A stretch of DNA of 64,000 nt from Acidobacteriota bacterium. GTDB taxonomy: Bacteria > Acidobacteriota > Terriglobia > Terriglobales > Acidobacteriaceae. This document shows, piece by piece, positions 33,566 through 40,956 of this stretch; within the stretch, counting starts at the first letter, position 1, and the number at the start of each line of letters is the position of its first letter. The DNA is taken from NCBI GenBank assembly GCA_018268755.1, contig JAFDVW010000006.1, positions 62,148 to 126,147 on the forward strand, given 5' to 3'. The position numbers and the translations under genes are program-made. Under the pieces are notes generated by a model. That model saw nothing but the letters and a program-made list of their open reading frames with translations, was not told where the DNA came from and did no database searches.

Positions 33566-34693
33566 ATGCAACTCCGCGGATGTGGTACAGCATTAGTCAC
33601 ACCGTTTCATCAGGACGGCTCGATCGATGAGCCGGCCCTGCGGAACCTCGTGTCCTGGCAGGTGGAGTCGGGCATCGATTTTCTGGTTCCCTGCGGCACC
33701 ACCGGCGAAACCCCGACCCTTTCCCACGAAGAATGGCTGCGGGTGATCGACATCACCGTCGAAGTCGTGGCCGGGCGCGTGCCCATTGTAGCCGGCGCGA
33801 CCTCCAATTCGACCCACGATGCCGTGGAAAAGGCCAAGCAAGCCGCCGCCCGCCCCGGGGTAAATTACATCCTTACTGCGAACCCCTACTACAACAAGCC
33901 CACGCAGGAGGGGCAATACCGCCATTTTCGCGCCGTGGCCGAGGCCCTGGACAAGCCGGTGGTCCTATACAACATTCCGGGACGCACCGGCGCCAATCTG
34001 GAGCCGGCGACGCTGGCGCGGTTGACCGAGATCCCCAACATCGTCGGCGTGAAGGAAGCCAGCGGCAACATTGCGCAAATTTCCGAAGTTTGCGGCCTGG
34101 TGCCCGAACACTTTTCGGTGCTGGCGGGCGACGATGCCTTTACCCTGCCCTTGATCGCGGTCGGGGGGGTGGGTGTGATTTCGGTGGCCTCCAATGAAAT
34201 TCCGAAAGAGATGGCGGAATTGACGCGTGCCGCCCTGCACAATGACTGGGCCACGGCGCGCAGCCTGAACCGCAAATATCTGCCGCTGATGCAGGCCAAC
34301 TTCATCGAGACCAGCCCCATGCCGGTGAAGGCGGTGCTGGCCATGATGGGGAAAATTGAAGAAGTCTATCGCTTGCCCATGGTCCCCATGCGGCGCGATA
34401 CCCGCTCCAAGCTGCAAAAGATCGCCACCGAAGCGGGAGTCGTCACCAAGCCGGCCGGGAGTTCCTCCGAGGCGGTGGAATTTTTCGTCTACGAGAACTG
34501 GCTGGCCGGGCCCCACAAGGTGGTGTTGCATCGCTCGACCTGCGGGCAGTGCAACCACGGTAAGGGACGTCCTACCGGACATGACGCCAACCATGCCCGC
34601 TGGCATGGCCCCTATGCCACGCTGACGGAAGCGCGCGACGCCGCACATCAGCTGCAAGGCGTGCTGATTCGCAGCGAGTGCAAGTGCATTTAG
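33566..34693 (+). CDS. dapA: 4-hydroxy-tetrahydrodipicolinate synthase with extra C-terminal Cys-rich domain
   Basis: Residues 1-296 are an ordinary DapA: GTTGE (44-48), Tyr135 in VVLYNIPGRTG and the Schiff-base Lys163 in GVKEASG. It condenses pyruvate with aspartate semialdehyde. Usual length is 290-300 aa, but this protein has 375. Residues 303-375 form a separate domain (FFVYENWLAGPHKVVLHRSTC, CGQCNHGKG at 326-334, WHGPYATLTEA, ECKC at 371-374). It resembles small stand-alone Cys-rich proteins of unknown function. The frame is continuous and codon use is unchanged, so this looks like a real fusion. Four Cys (326, 329, 372, 374) could hold a metal. Confidence 0.92.
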   Translation: MQLRGCGTALVTPFHQDGSIDEPALRNLVSWQVESGIDFLVPCGTTGETPTLSHEEWLRVIDITVEVVAGRVPIVAGATSNSTHDAVEKAKQAAARPGVNYILTANPYYNKPTQEGQYRHFRAVAEALDKPVVLYNIPGRTGANLEPATLARLTEIPNIVGVKEASGNIAQISEVCGLVPEHFSVLAGDDAFTLPLIAVGGVGVISVASNEIPKEMAELTRAALHNDWATARSLNRKYLPLMQANFIETSPMPVKAVLAMMGKIEEVYRLPMVPMRRDTRSKLQKIATEAGVVTKPAGSSSEAVEFFVYENWLAGPHKVVLHRSTCGQCNHGKGRPTGHDANHARWHGPYATLTEARDAAHQLQGVLIRSECKCI

Positions 34694-34749
34694 CGGTCTA
34701 GTGTGCGATGGCCGGTCGGGCAAGGAAAACCCGGCCACGCGATTTCCCT

Positions 34750-34755
34750 TATACT
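34750..34755 (+). promoter_or_regulatory. Candidate -10 element of dapD
   Basis: TATACT ends 9 bp before the dapD ATG. The stretch between is pyrimidine-rich with no ribosome site, so the transcript may be leaderless. No clear -35 is seen. Confidence 0.3.
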
Positions 34756-34764
34756 TTTTCTCTC

Positions 34765-35592
34765 ATGTCATCCTTACAATCCGCCATAGAACGCTGCCTT
34801 GCCGCGGGCGAAGCCACGCCGGAAACGCGCCAGACCTTTTTGCAGTTCCGTGACGCCCTGACCCAGGGCAAGATCCGTGCCGCGGAAAAGACCAGCGGCC
34901 AGTGGACGGTCAACACCTGGGTGAAACAGGGCATCCTGCTGGGCTTTCGGCTGGGGGTACTGGCCGAGATGGGCGCCGGCTCCGGACTTTCTTTTGTCGA
35001 TAAGGACACCTTCCCTGCCCGCCACTTTGCGGTAGAGGACCGGGTGCGCGTAGTGCCGGGAGGCTCTTCGGTGCGCGAAGGCGCGTATGTCGCGCCGTCG
35101 GTCATCTGCATGCCGCCCATGTACATCAACGTAGGCGCCTTCGTCGATGAAGGCAGCATGGTGGATTCCCATGCACTGGTGGGTTCCTGCGCGCAGATCG
35201 GCAAGCGCGTCCACTTGAGCGCGGCGGCGCAAATTGGCGGCGTGCTGGAGCCGGTAAATGCGGCCCCAGTCATCATCGAAGACGACGTCCTGGTAGGCGG
35301 AAATTGCGGGGTCTATGAAGGCACACTGGTGCACGCCCGGGCCGTGCTGGGCGCAGGCACCGTATTGACCCGCTCCACGCCGCTTTATGATCTGGTGCGC
35401 GGCGAAGTGTATCGAGCCACGGCCGACAAGCCTTTGGAAGTCCCGGAAAACGCGGTAGTGGTGCCGGGTTCGCGGGCGGTCAAAAAAGGCGTAGCCGCGG
35501 AATGGGGCATTTCCCTGTACACCCCGGTCATCGTGAAATATCGCGATGAGAAGACGGATCGCGGCGTAGAGCTGGAAGACTGGCTGCGGTAG
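34765..35592 (+). CDS. dapD: 2,3,4,5-tetrahydropyridine-2,6-dicarboxylate N-succinyltransferase
   Basis: The 275-aa enzyme transfers succinyl from succinyl-CoA to tetrahydrodipicolinate, so this organism uses the succinylase branch of DAP synthesis. An N-terminal helical part contains [17 protein letters not shown]. It is followed by the left-handed beta-helix with hexapeptide repeats ([45 protein letters not shown]) and a C-terminal cap. The ATG at 34765 gives the family's usual length; a longer frame starts at 34708. dapE and dapF are not in the window. Confidence 0.94.
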   Translation: MSSLQSAIERCLAAGEATPETRQTFLQFRDALTQGKIRAAEKTSGQWTVNTWVKQGILLGFRLGVLAEMGAGSGLSFVDKDTFPARHFAVEDRVRVVPGGSSVREGAYVAPSVICMPPMYINVGAFVDEGSMVDSHALVGSCAQIGKRVHLSAAAQIGGVLEPVNAAPVIIEDDVLVGGNCGVYEGTLVHARAVLGAGTVLTRSTPLYDLVRGEVYRATADKPLEVPENAVVVPGSRAVKKGVAAEWGISLYTPVIVKYRDEKTDRGVELEDWLR

Positions 35593-35653
35593 CTCCGTTC
35601 CTTGCAGGGACGGGCGAACGGACGCGAACGCTGCCGATCCGAACAACTTCGCT

Positions 35654-35675
35654 GGGCAGCTGAGGACACCTGCCC
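35654..35675. terminator. Hairpin between convergent dapD and HAD phosphatase genes
   Basis: GGGCAG (35654-35659) and CTGCCC (35670-35675) pair around a 10-nt loop. There is no T-run on the plus strand, so termination is only suggested by its place. Confidence 0.3.
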
Positions 35676-35685
35676 CTACAGAATT

Positions 35686-36342
35686 TCAGGCGGGTCGAAT
35701 TTCCACTTTGAGCTTCTGCGCGCCATCGACGCTGAGCGCAATCTGGGCCAGGCGCTGAATGACGGCATCGGCTGGGGACAGTTCAGCGGCGGCGTAGGTA
35801 CTGGTCAAGCCCACCGCCTTCATTCCGCCCGCCTGCGCGGCCTGGATGCCGGCGGGAGCATCTTCCATCACCAGACATTCCTTTGGATCGGCGCCCAATA
35901 ATGCCGCACCCTTCAAATAGGGCTCGGGATGCGGCTTTCCGTTGACCACGTCATCCGCCGTAACCATCACCTGGGGCACCGGCAGCCGGCCGATCGCGAG
36001 GCGAGCCAACGCCAGGTGGCGGGTGCCGGAGGTCACCACGCACCAGCGGCCCTCGGGGATGGAACGAAGCAGTTCAGGTGCGCCAGGCATGACCGTCACG
36101 CCCTCCTGATCGGCCGCCTCACGCGCTTCCAGGCGGCGGACTTCTTCGGCGGCATCCAGGTGCGGGGCCAGTTGGCGGACCACTTCGATGGAACGCACGC
36201 CGTGGCCAATCTCCGCGAAACGATCAGGATCGATGTGGTGCTCCCGCGCCCATATTCCCCATTGGCGAACGACGGAGCGGGTGGAGTCGACGAGAACACC
36301 GTCTAGGTCAAAAAGTATGGCGGAGGGAAAGAAAGTCGGCAT
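35686..36342 (-). CDS. HAD-IA family phosphatase (beta-phosphoglucomutase/sugar phosphatase-like)
   Basis: The 218-aa protein has HAD motif I FDLDGVLVDS (nucleophile and acid/base Asp), motif II VTSGT, motif III Lys in NGKPHPEPYLKGA and motif IV VMEDAPAGIQAA, with a helical cap between I and II. The pattern is close to sugar-phosphate phosphatases such as YfbT/GPP. The ATG lacks a clear ribosome site. It is convergent with dapD. Its substrate is unknown. Confidence 0.9.
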   Translation of the reverse strand: MPTFFPSAILFDLDGVLVDSTRSVVRQWGIWAREHHIDPDRFAEIGHGVRSIEVVRQLAPHLDAAEEVRRLEAREAADQEGVTVMPGAPELLRSIPEGRWCVVTSGTRHLALARLAIGRLPVPQVMVTADDVVNGKPHPEPYLKGAALLGADPKECLVMEDAPAGIQAAQAGGMKAVGLTSTYAAAELSPADAVIQRLAQIALSVDGAQKLKVEIRPA

Positions 36343-36369
36343 TTTAAGAATCAGGATGACAGAGCTGCT

Positions 36370-37062
36370 TCAAGACGACAACTTGTAGGGGACCCCATCC
36401 AGCATAGGTTGCGCCGCCATGCGGTTGCGCATCTCCAGATGGCGGCGGCGGAAGTGCTCACGGGCGCGGCGGCCCCAGGTGCGGACAAAGTAGTAATTCA
36501 ACCCTGCGCCGAGCAGCGAGCTGACCACTGGAATCAGGCGCCCTGCCCACTTCTCCACCACTTCGGCGCTGGCTTGCGCGGCAATGCGCTGGATGACTTT
36601 GGGGACAAAGCGGTTGACCACTTCCTTTTCCAGCAGCTCGCGGCTGATGTCCACGCCCGCGGCGCTGGCAGCGGCGATCCACAGCTCGGCGGTCTCTTCT
36701 TCCGTGCTGTATTCGAAACCGTAGACCAGGCTGAGTTTTTGAATGGTGCGCAGGGTGATGGCGGCCAGGATGCTGAGATCGGGGACGATGGTGGTAATGC
36801 CGCCCAGCCCGAGACCGGCCCCTTCGGCGGCCGCGGTCTTCATGCCGCCGCGAATGATTTTGGTGGCCACATCATCGAGCAGGGCCACATCCACCGAATA
36901 GATGCCCTGATAGCTGCTCACGGGCAGACCATAGGCCGACTGCAGCTGGCGGAGAAAGCGCACCTGGTCCACTTTGACGGTTTCATAAGCCCGCAGAAAG
37001 GCGCGGCGCAAAGAATTTTCCACCTTCCGCCGCAGCCAGGTCTTGCGCACCATACTCGCCAT
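36370..37062 (-). CDS. EcsC family protein
   Basis: The 230-aa protein has the EcsC-type core: a hydrophobic, glycine-rich segment (MKTAAAEGAGLGLGGITTIVPDLSILAAITLRTIQKLSLVYGF) and a second amphipathic region with GLNYYFVRTWGRRAREHFRRR near the end. EcsC was first described beside an ABC exporter in Bacillus; its function is unknown. The ATG at 37062 with AAGG 9 bp upstream is taken as start; a TTG at 37071 is possible. The gene is read away from RNase J, with about 150 bp between starts. Confidence 0.75.
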   Translation of the reverse strand: MASMVRKTWLRRKVENSLRRAFLRAYETVKVDQVRFLRQLQSAYGLPVSSYQGIYSVDVALLDDVATKIIRGGMKTAAAEGAGLGLGGITTIVPDLSILAAITLRTIQKLSLVYGFEYSTEEETAELWIAAASAAGVDISRELLEKEVVNRFVPKVIQRIAAQASAEVVEKWAGRLIPVVSSLLGAGLNYYFVRTWGRRAREHFRRRHLEMRNRMAAQPMLDGVPYKLSS

Positions 37063-37154
37063 ATCCCTCAACCTTATCGCAGATGAGGGCCGGGAGGAAG
37101 GCCGTTTTGTGGGGCTGGGGCTTTGTCCCCCTCGCCCGCACCCTTGGCCTTTTT

Positions 37155-37176
37155 CGCGGGCAGGAGTGCCCGCGCC
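37155..37176 (+). repeat. REP-like palindrome, copy B
   Basis: CGCGGGC-AGGAGT-GCCCGCG followed by CC. Compared with copies A and C both arms have changed together (GGAC/GTCC to GGGC/GCCC), so the hairpin is conserved. It is followed by TGCTAGCAT at 37184, which resembles an extended -10 element for RNase J. Confidence 0.6.
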
Positions 37177-37214
37177 ACATTCGTGCTAGCATCAATGGTT
37201 ACCGAAAGATCGAA

Positions 37215-38879
37215 ATGCCAACTGGAAAACTACACATAGTTCCCCTGGGTGGGATGGGCGAGTTCGGAATGAACTGCATGGCCATCCGTTGGGGTGATGA
37301 CATTCTCGTGGTGGATGCCGGGCTCATGTTTCCCGAGTCCGAGTTGCTGGGCGTGGATATTGTCGTCCCTGACATTTCCTACCTCTTGGAAAACCGCGAC
37401 AAGGTGCGCGGCATTCTCCTGACCCACGGCCACGAGGACCACATCGGGGCCCTGCCCTGGATCCTCAGCGAGCTGAACGTCCCGGTGTGGGGCACGGAAT
37501 TTACCCTGGCCTACGTAGAAGACAAGCTCGACGAGCATGAGCTGCTGGACGACGCCGACCTGCGGGAAATCCGCCCCGGCGAGGGCTTCAAGGTGGGGCC
37601 CTTCGCGGTGCACCCTATTCAGGTGACGCATAGCCTGGTAGATTGCGTGGCCCTGGCCATCCACACTCCCCTGGGAGTGCTGATTCATACCGGCGACTTC
37701 AAGGTCGACCCGACCCCCACCGACAACCGGCTTTTCGATCTGCACGCCTTTGCCGAGTACGGCAAGGAGGGCGTGCTGGCGTTGTTGCAGGACTCCACCA
37801 ATGTAGAGCGCAAGGGATATACGCCCAGCGAGCAGGCGGTGCGGCGCAAGTTTGATGAAGTCTTCGCCCACACCAAGCGGCGGCTGTTTATCTCCTGCTT
37901 CTCCTCCTCCATCCACCGCATCAAGCTGGCGGTCGATATGGCCTGGCAACATGGCCGGAAGATCGCCTTCATCGGGCGCTCTATGAACAACTCGGCGGAG
38001 ATTGCCGAGGACCTGGGCTACATCGAAATCCCGGAAGGCCTGCTGATCCATCCCGGCGAGATGAAGAATTTTCCGCCCGAGAAGGTCTGCGTGCTGATCA
38101 GCGGCACCCAGGGAGAGCCGATGTCGGCGCTGTCGCGGGCGGCGGTGGACAACCACAAGCACGCCAAAATCGAAAAAGGCGACACCGTGGTGCTCTCTTC
38201 CCGCATCATTCCCGGCAACGAGAAATCCATCTATCGCGTGATCGACCACCTGTTCCGGCGCGAGGCGCACGTCATTTACGACGACGGCTCCTATCCACCC
38301 ATCCACGTCAGCGGACACGCCAGCCAGGAAGAGCTGAAGCTCATCATCAATCTGGTGAAGCCGCGCTATTTTATTCCCATCCACGGCGAGTACCGGCAAA
38401 TGAAGCTGCATGCCGAGCTGGCGGCCTCCATGCACGGGGCGGTGGGCAATGTGCTCATGATGGAGAGCGGCGACGTCATGGAGTTTGATGAACTCGGCGC
38501 GCGCAAAGTGGGCCGGGTAAACGTGGGGCGGGTGTGCATTGACTCCGGATCGCGCACCGACGTGGTGGAAGACCTGATCATCAAAGACCGCCGCCACCTG
38601 AGTGAAGACGGCATCGTGCTGCCCATCATTGCCATCAACAAACTTTCCGGCCGGGTGGAGAGCCTGCCGGAGATTGTGACCCGCGGCTTCTCGGCGGGAG
38701 AAGAAGGGTTCCTGGAAGATGCGCGGCAGATTGTGACCCAGACACTGGAACTCTCAAGCGAAGAAGAAAAGACCGACTACGGGGTGATCAAGGAAAAAAT
38801 CCGGGCAGACCTGAAGCGTTACATCTCCAAGCAGACGCAGAAGCGCCCCTTGATCATGCCGGTGATTCTGGAGATTTAA
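37215..38879 (+). CDS. rnj: Ribonuclease J
   Basis: The 554-aa metallo-beta-lactamase/beta-CASP nuclease acts in RNA decay and 5' end maturation. It starts with LHIVPLGGMGEFGMNCMAI and has the metal motif HGHEDH (71-76), the second-site His in VTHSLVDC, GDFKVDP, the beta-CASP RSMNNSAEIAEDLGY block and the HVSGHASQEEL motif, then the C-terminal domain. The ATG at 37215 gives the family N-terminus; upstream open frame (to 37083) crosses REP copy B and is not coding. Length is in the normal range. Confidence 0.95.
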   Translation: MPTGKLHIVPLGGMGEFGMNCMAIRWGDDILVVDAGLMFPESELLGVDIVVPDISYLLENRDKVRGILLTHGHEDHIGALPWILSELNVPVWGTEFTLAYVEDKLDEHELLDDADLREIRPGEGFKVGPFAVHPIQVTHSLVDCVALAIHTPLGVLIHTGDFKVDPTPTDNRLFDLHAFAEYGKEGVLALLQDSTNVERKGYTPSEQAVRRKFDEVFAHTKRRLFISCFSSSIHRIKLAVDMAWQHGRKIAFIGRSMNNSAEIAEDLGYIEIPEGLLIHPGEMKNFPPEKVCVLISGTQGEPMSALSRAAVDNHKHAKIEKGDTVVLSSRIIPGNEKSIYRVIDHLFRREAHVIYDDGSYPPIHVSGHASQEELKLIINLVKPRYFIPIHGEYRQMKLHAELAASMHGAVGNVLMMESGDVMEFDELGARKVGRVNVGRVCIDSGSRTDVVEDLIIKDRRHLSEDGIVLPIIAINKLSGRVESLPEIVTRGFSAGEEGFLEDARQIVTQTLELSSEEEKTDYGVIKEKIRADLKRYISKQTQKRPLIMPVILEI

Positions 38880-38930
38880 ACAGCACCAGCGCTGGCCACG
38901 GATTCGTCACATGGCGGCAAGGAGAATCCC

Positions 38931-39923
38931 ATCGTAACCCTCGCGGATATTCATGAGGCCCAGGTCCGCCTGCAAGGGGTCACGGTGCGCACCCCCCTGA
39001 TTGACAGCGGCTTCGCGCCCGAGGGCCTGGCGCAAGAAAATCGTAAACTCTACCTCAAGCCGGAAAACCTTCAGCCCATTGGCGCCTTCAAACTGCGTGG
39101 GGCCTACAACAAGATCGCGTCCCTGCCCCGGGAAGAGCGCAAGCGCGGGGTGATTTCCTATTCCAGTGGAAACCACGGGCAGGGGGTGGCCTATGCCGCG
39201 CGGGCGCTGGGCATCAAGGCCGTGATCGTGATGCCGGACAATGCTCCGGTCATTAAGCGCGAGGCGACGGCGGCGCTGGGAGCGGAGATTGTGCTGGTGG
39301 GTCCGGGCAGCGAGGAACGCATGCTGCGCGCCCAGGAACTCTCGCAGCAGTATGGGTATGTGATTGTGCCGCCCTACAACGATGAGAAGATCATTGCCGG
39401 CCAGGGCACCATGGGACTGGAAATTCTGGAAGATCTTCCCGACGTAGAAAGCGTGCTGGTCCCGGTGGGGGGTGGGGGCATGATCAGCGGGGTGGCCACG
39501 GCCCTCAAGCGGAGCAAGCCGGCGGTGAACGTGATCGGCGTAGAGCCGGAAGTGGCAGCCGACGCGCAAGCCAGCCTGCGCCACGGGAAGATCGAACAAT
39601 TTTCCGCGGAACAAGTCTCGCAGACGCTGGCCGACGGGCTGCGCACGCAGAGTATCGGTCACATTAATTTTGCCCACATGCGGCAATACGTGGACGACAT
39701 TGTCACGGTCAGCGAAGACGATATCCGCCGCGCCGTGCTGCGATTGGCGGAGCATCCCCGCACCCTGGCGGAACCCAGCGGGGCGGTGGCCGCGGCGGCA
39801 TTTCTGTTTCATTCGGCGCAATTGCCGAAAACCAAGATCAACGTCGCCATTCTCAGTGGGGGAAATATCGATCCGCGGATGCTGGAGCAACTGCGCCAGG
39901 CAGCCCATCCGGCAGTCCGCTAG
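38931..39923 (+). CDS. Threonine ammonia-lyase/serine racemase-like PLP enzyme, apparent ATC start
   Basis: The 330-aa fold-type II PLP enzyme has the Schiff-base Lys54 in GAFKLRGAYN, SSGNHGQGVA, the phosphate-binding glycine loop VGGGGMISG and SGGNID near the end. There is no ACT domain, so it resembles the catabolic type (TdcB) or serine racemase. A GTG at 38985 would cut off the conserved first helix. The family N-terminus VTLADIHEAQVRLQGVTVRTPL is present upstream, but before it no ATG, GTG or TTG lies in frame. AAGGAG (38919-38924) is 6 bp before ATC at 38931, so an ATC start is proposed. A base-call error (ATG) is the alternative. Confidence 0.88.
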   Translation: MVTLADIHEAQVRLQGVTVRTPLIDSGFAPEGLAQENRKLYLKPENLQPIGAFKLRGAYNKIASLPREERKRGVISYSSGNHGQGVAYAARALGIKAVIVMPDNAPVIKREATAALGAEIVLVGPGSEERMLRAQELSQQYGYVIVPPYNDEKIIAGQGTMGLEILEDLPDVESVLVPVGGGGMISGVATALKRSKPAVNVIGVEPEVAADAQASLRHGKIEQFSAEQVSQTLADGLRTQSIGHINFAHMRQYVDDIVTVSEDDIRRAVLRLAEHPRTLAEPSGAVAAAAFLFHSAQLPKTKINVAILSGGNIDPRMLEQLRQAAHPAVR

Positions 39924-39945
39924 ACCGCGCGAGGTGAAACGCCGC

Positions 39946-40872
39946 ATGAGACATCTGCTGACTCCGGCCTGTCTGCTGCTGGGACTATTTCTCTGCACTC
40001 CGGTTTACGCCCAGGCGCCCCGAGGGGCCGTGGTGCGGGTGGCCACCATCTACATTTCTCCAGACACCACGTCCGCCAAGCTGGCCGAGATTGAACGCGG
40101 GCGCGAACTCATCATCATGGAGACCAACAACCAGTGGGTGCACGTGCAGGCCAATCTGACGGAGACACGAACGGTGGGCGGCTGGGTGCTGAACAAGGGC
40201 GTGGTCCAGACATCCACGCCGGACGGGGACAAGATTCTTTTCGGCGAAGCCGTCGACTCGGAAGACCAGGCCAGCCGCGCGCGCGGACGCCGGGGCGCGG
40301 CCCAGGACGCCATGCACCTCTACCACCGGGTCTACGACTACTTTCCCAGTTCGCCGCTGGCGGGTGAGGCGCTGTATCGCTTTGCCGACATCAAGTGGCA
40401 GCTCGACAAACAGGACATCATGACCAAGCCCTCCGCGCGGGAGCAGGACGCTTACCTGCGCGGGGAAATTGACCAGCGCTGGATGAAAGAGGTCATCAAG
40501 AAATTTCCCGGCACCAAGTGGGCCGATCTGGCCGCCTTTCACCTGCTCGACAACAAGCTGTGCGGCGATTGGCAGGGCCAGTCGAAGTGCCCCAATAAAG
40601 AGGCCGGCGTTTACGAAGACTATGTAAAGGAACATGCGCAATCCCCGTCGGTGCCGGAGGCGCTGTATAACGCGGCGTGGCGGTATTCGGCGCTGATTGA
40701 GATCTACAAAACCGAAGAACAGCCCAAGAAATCCGACGAAGCCCGGGCGCGAGCGCTGGAGTTGGCCCAGCGCGTGGCCGCATCCACCCAGAATGACTGG
40801 AGCGCGCGCGGGCAACGGCTGCTTTACCTGATCCAGCAAGGCATTCCCACCTATGGGAATGAAAAGGACTGA
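39946..40872 (+). CDS. Secreted SH3-like/TPR-like protein
   Basis: The 308-aa protein has a signal peptide (about 1-23, ending PVYAQ), an SH3b-like domain (about 28-85: VVRVATIYISPDTTSAKLAEIERGRELIIMETNNQWVHV) and a helical repeat region (about 115-300: AMHLYHRVYDYFPSSPLAGEALYRFADI, KKFPGTKWADLAAFHLLDNKLCGDW) like TPR or the outer-membrane lipoprotein BamD/YbgF. A cell-envelope role is likely; the function is unknown. The ATG at 39946 fits the signal peptide. Confidence 0.75.
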   Translation: MRHLLTPACLLLGLFLCTPVYAQAPRGAVVRVATIYISPDTTSAKLAEIERGRELIIMETNNQWVHVQANLTETRTVGGWVLNKGVVQTSTPDGDKILFGEAVDSEDQASRARGRRGAAQDAMHLYHRVYDYFPSSPLAGEALYRFADIKWQLDKQDIMTKPSAREQDAYLRGEIDQRWMKEVIKKFPGTKWADLAAFHLLDNKLCGDWQGQSKCPNKEAGVYEDYVKEHAQSPSVPEALYNAAWRYSALIEIYKTEEQPKKSDEARARALELAQRVAASTQNDWSARGQRLLYLIQQGIPTYGNEKD

Positions 40873-40883
40873 ACCGGAAAGTG

Positions 40884-40905
40884 CGCGGACAGGAGTGTCC
40901 GCGCC
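40884..40905 (+). repeat. REP-like palindrome, copy C
   Basis: CGCGGAC-AGGAGT-GTCCGCG followed by CC. It lies 11 bp after the stop of the SH3/TPR gene. TGCTATCGT at 40916, resembling an extended -10, follows it, as TGCTAGCAT follows copy B. Confidence 0.6.
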
Positions 40906-40956
40906 CCATCAATTCTGCTATCGTAACTGCCTACATCCTTCCCGAGGTCCAGCATC

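Noticed and set aside
36983-37195. Short minus-strand frame with a GHSCPR peptide before RNase J (and a similar one at 40496-40912)
   Set aside because: The peptide comes from the REP-like palindrome and not from a gene.
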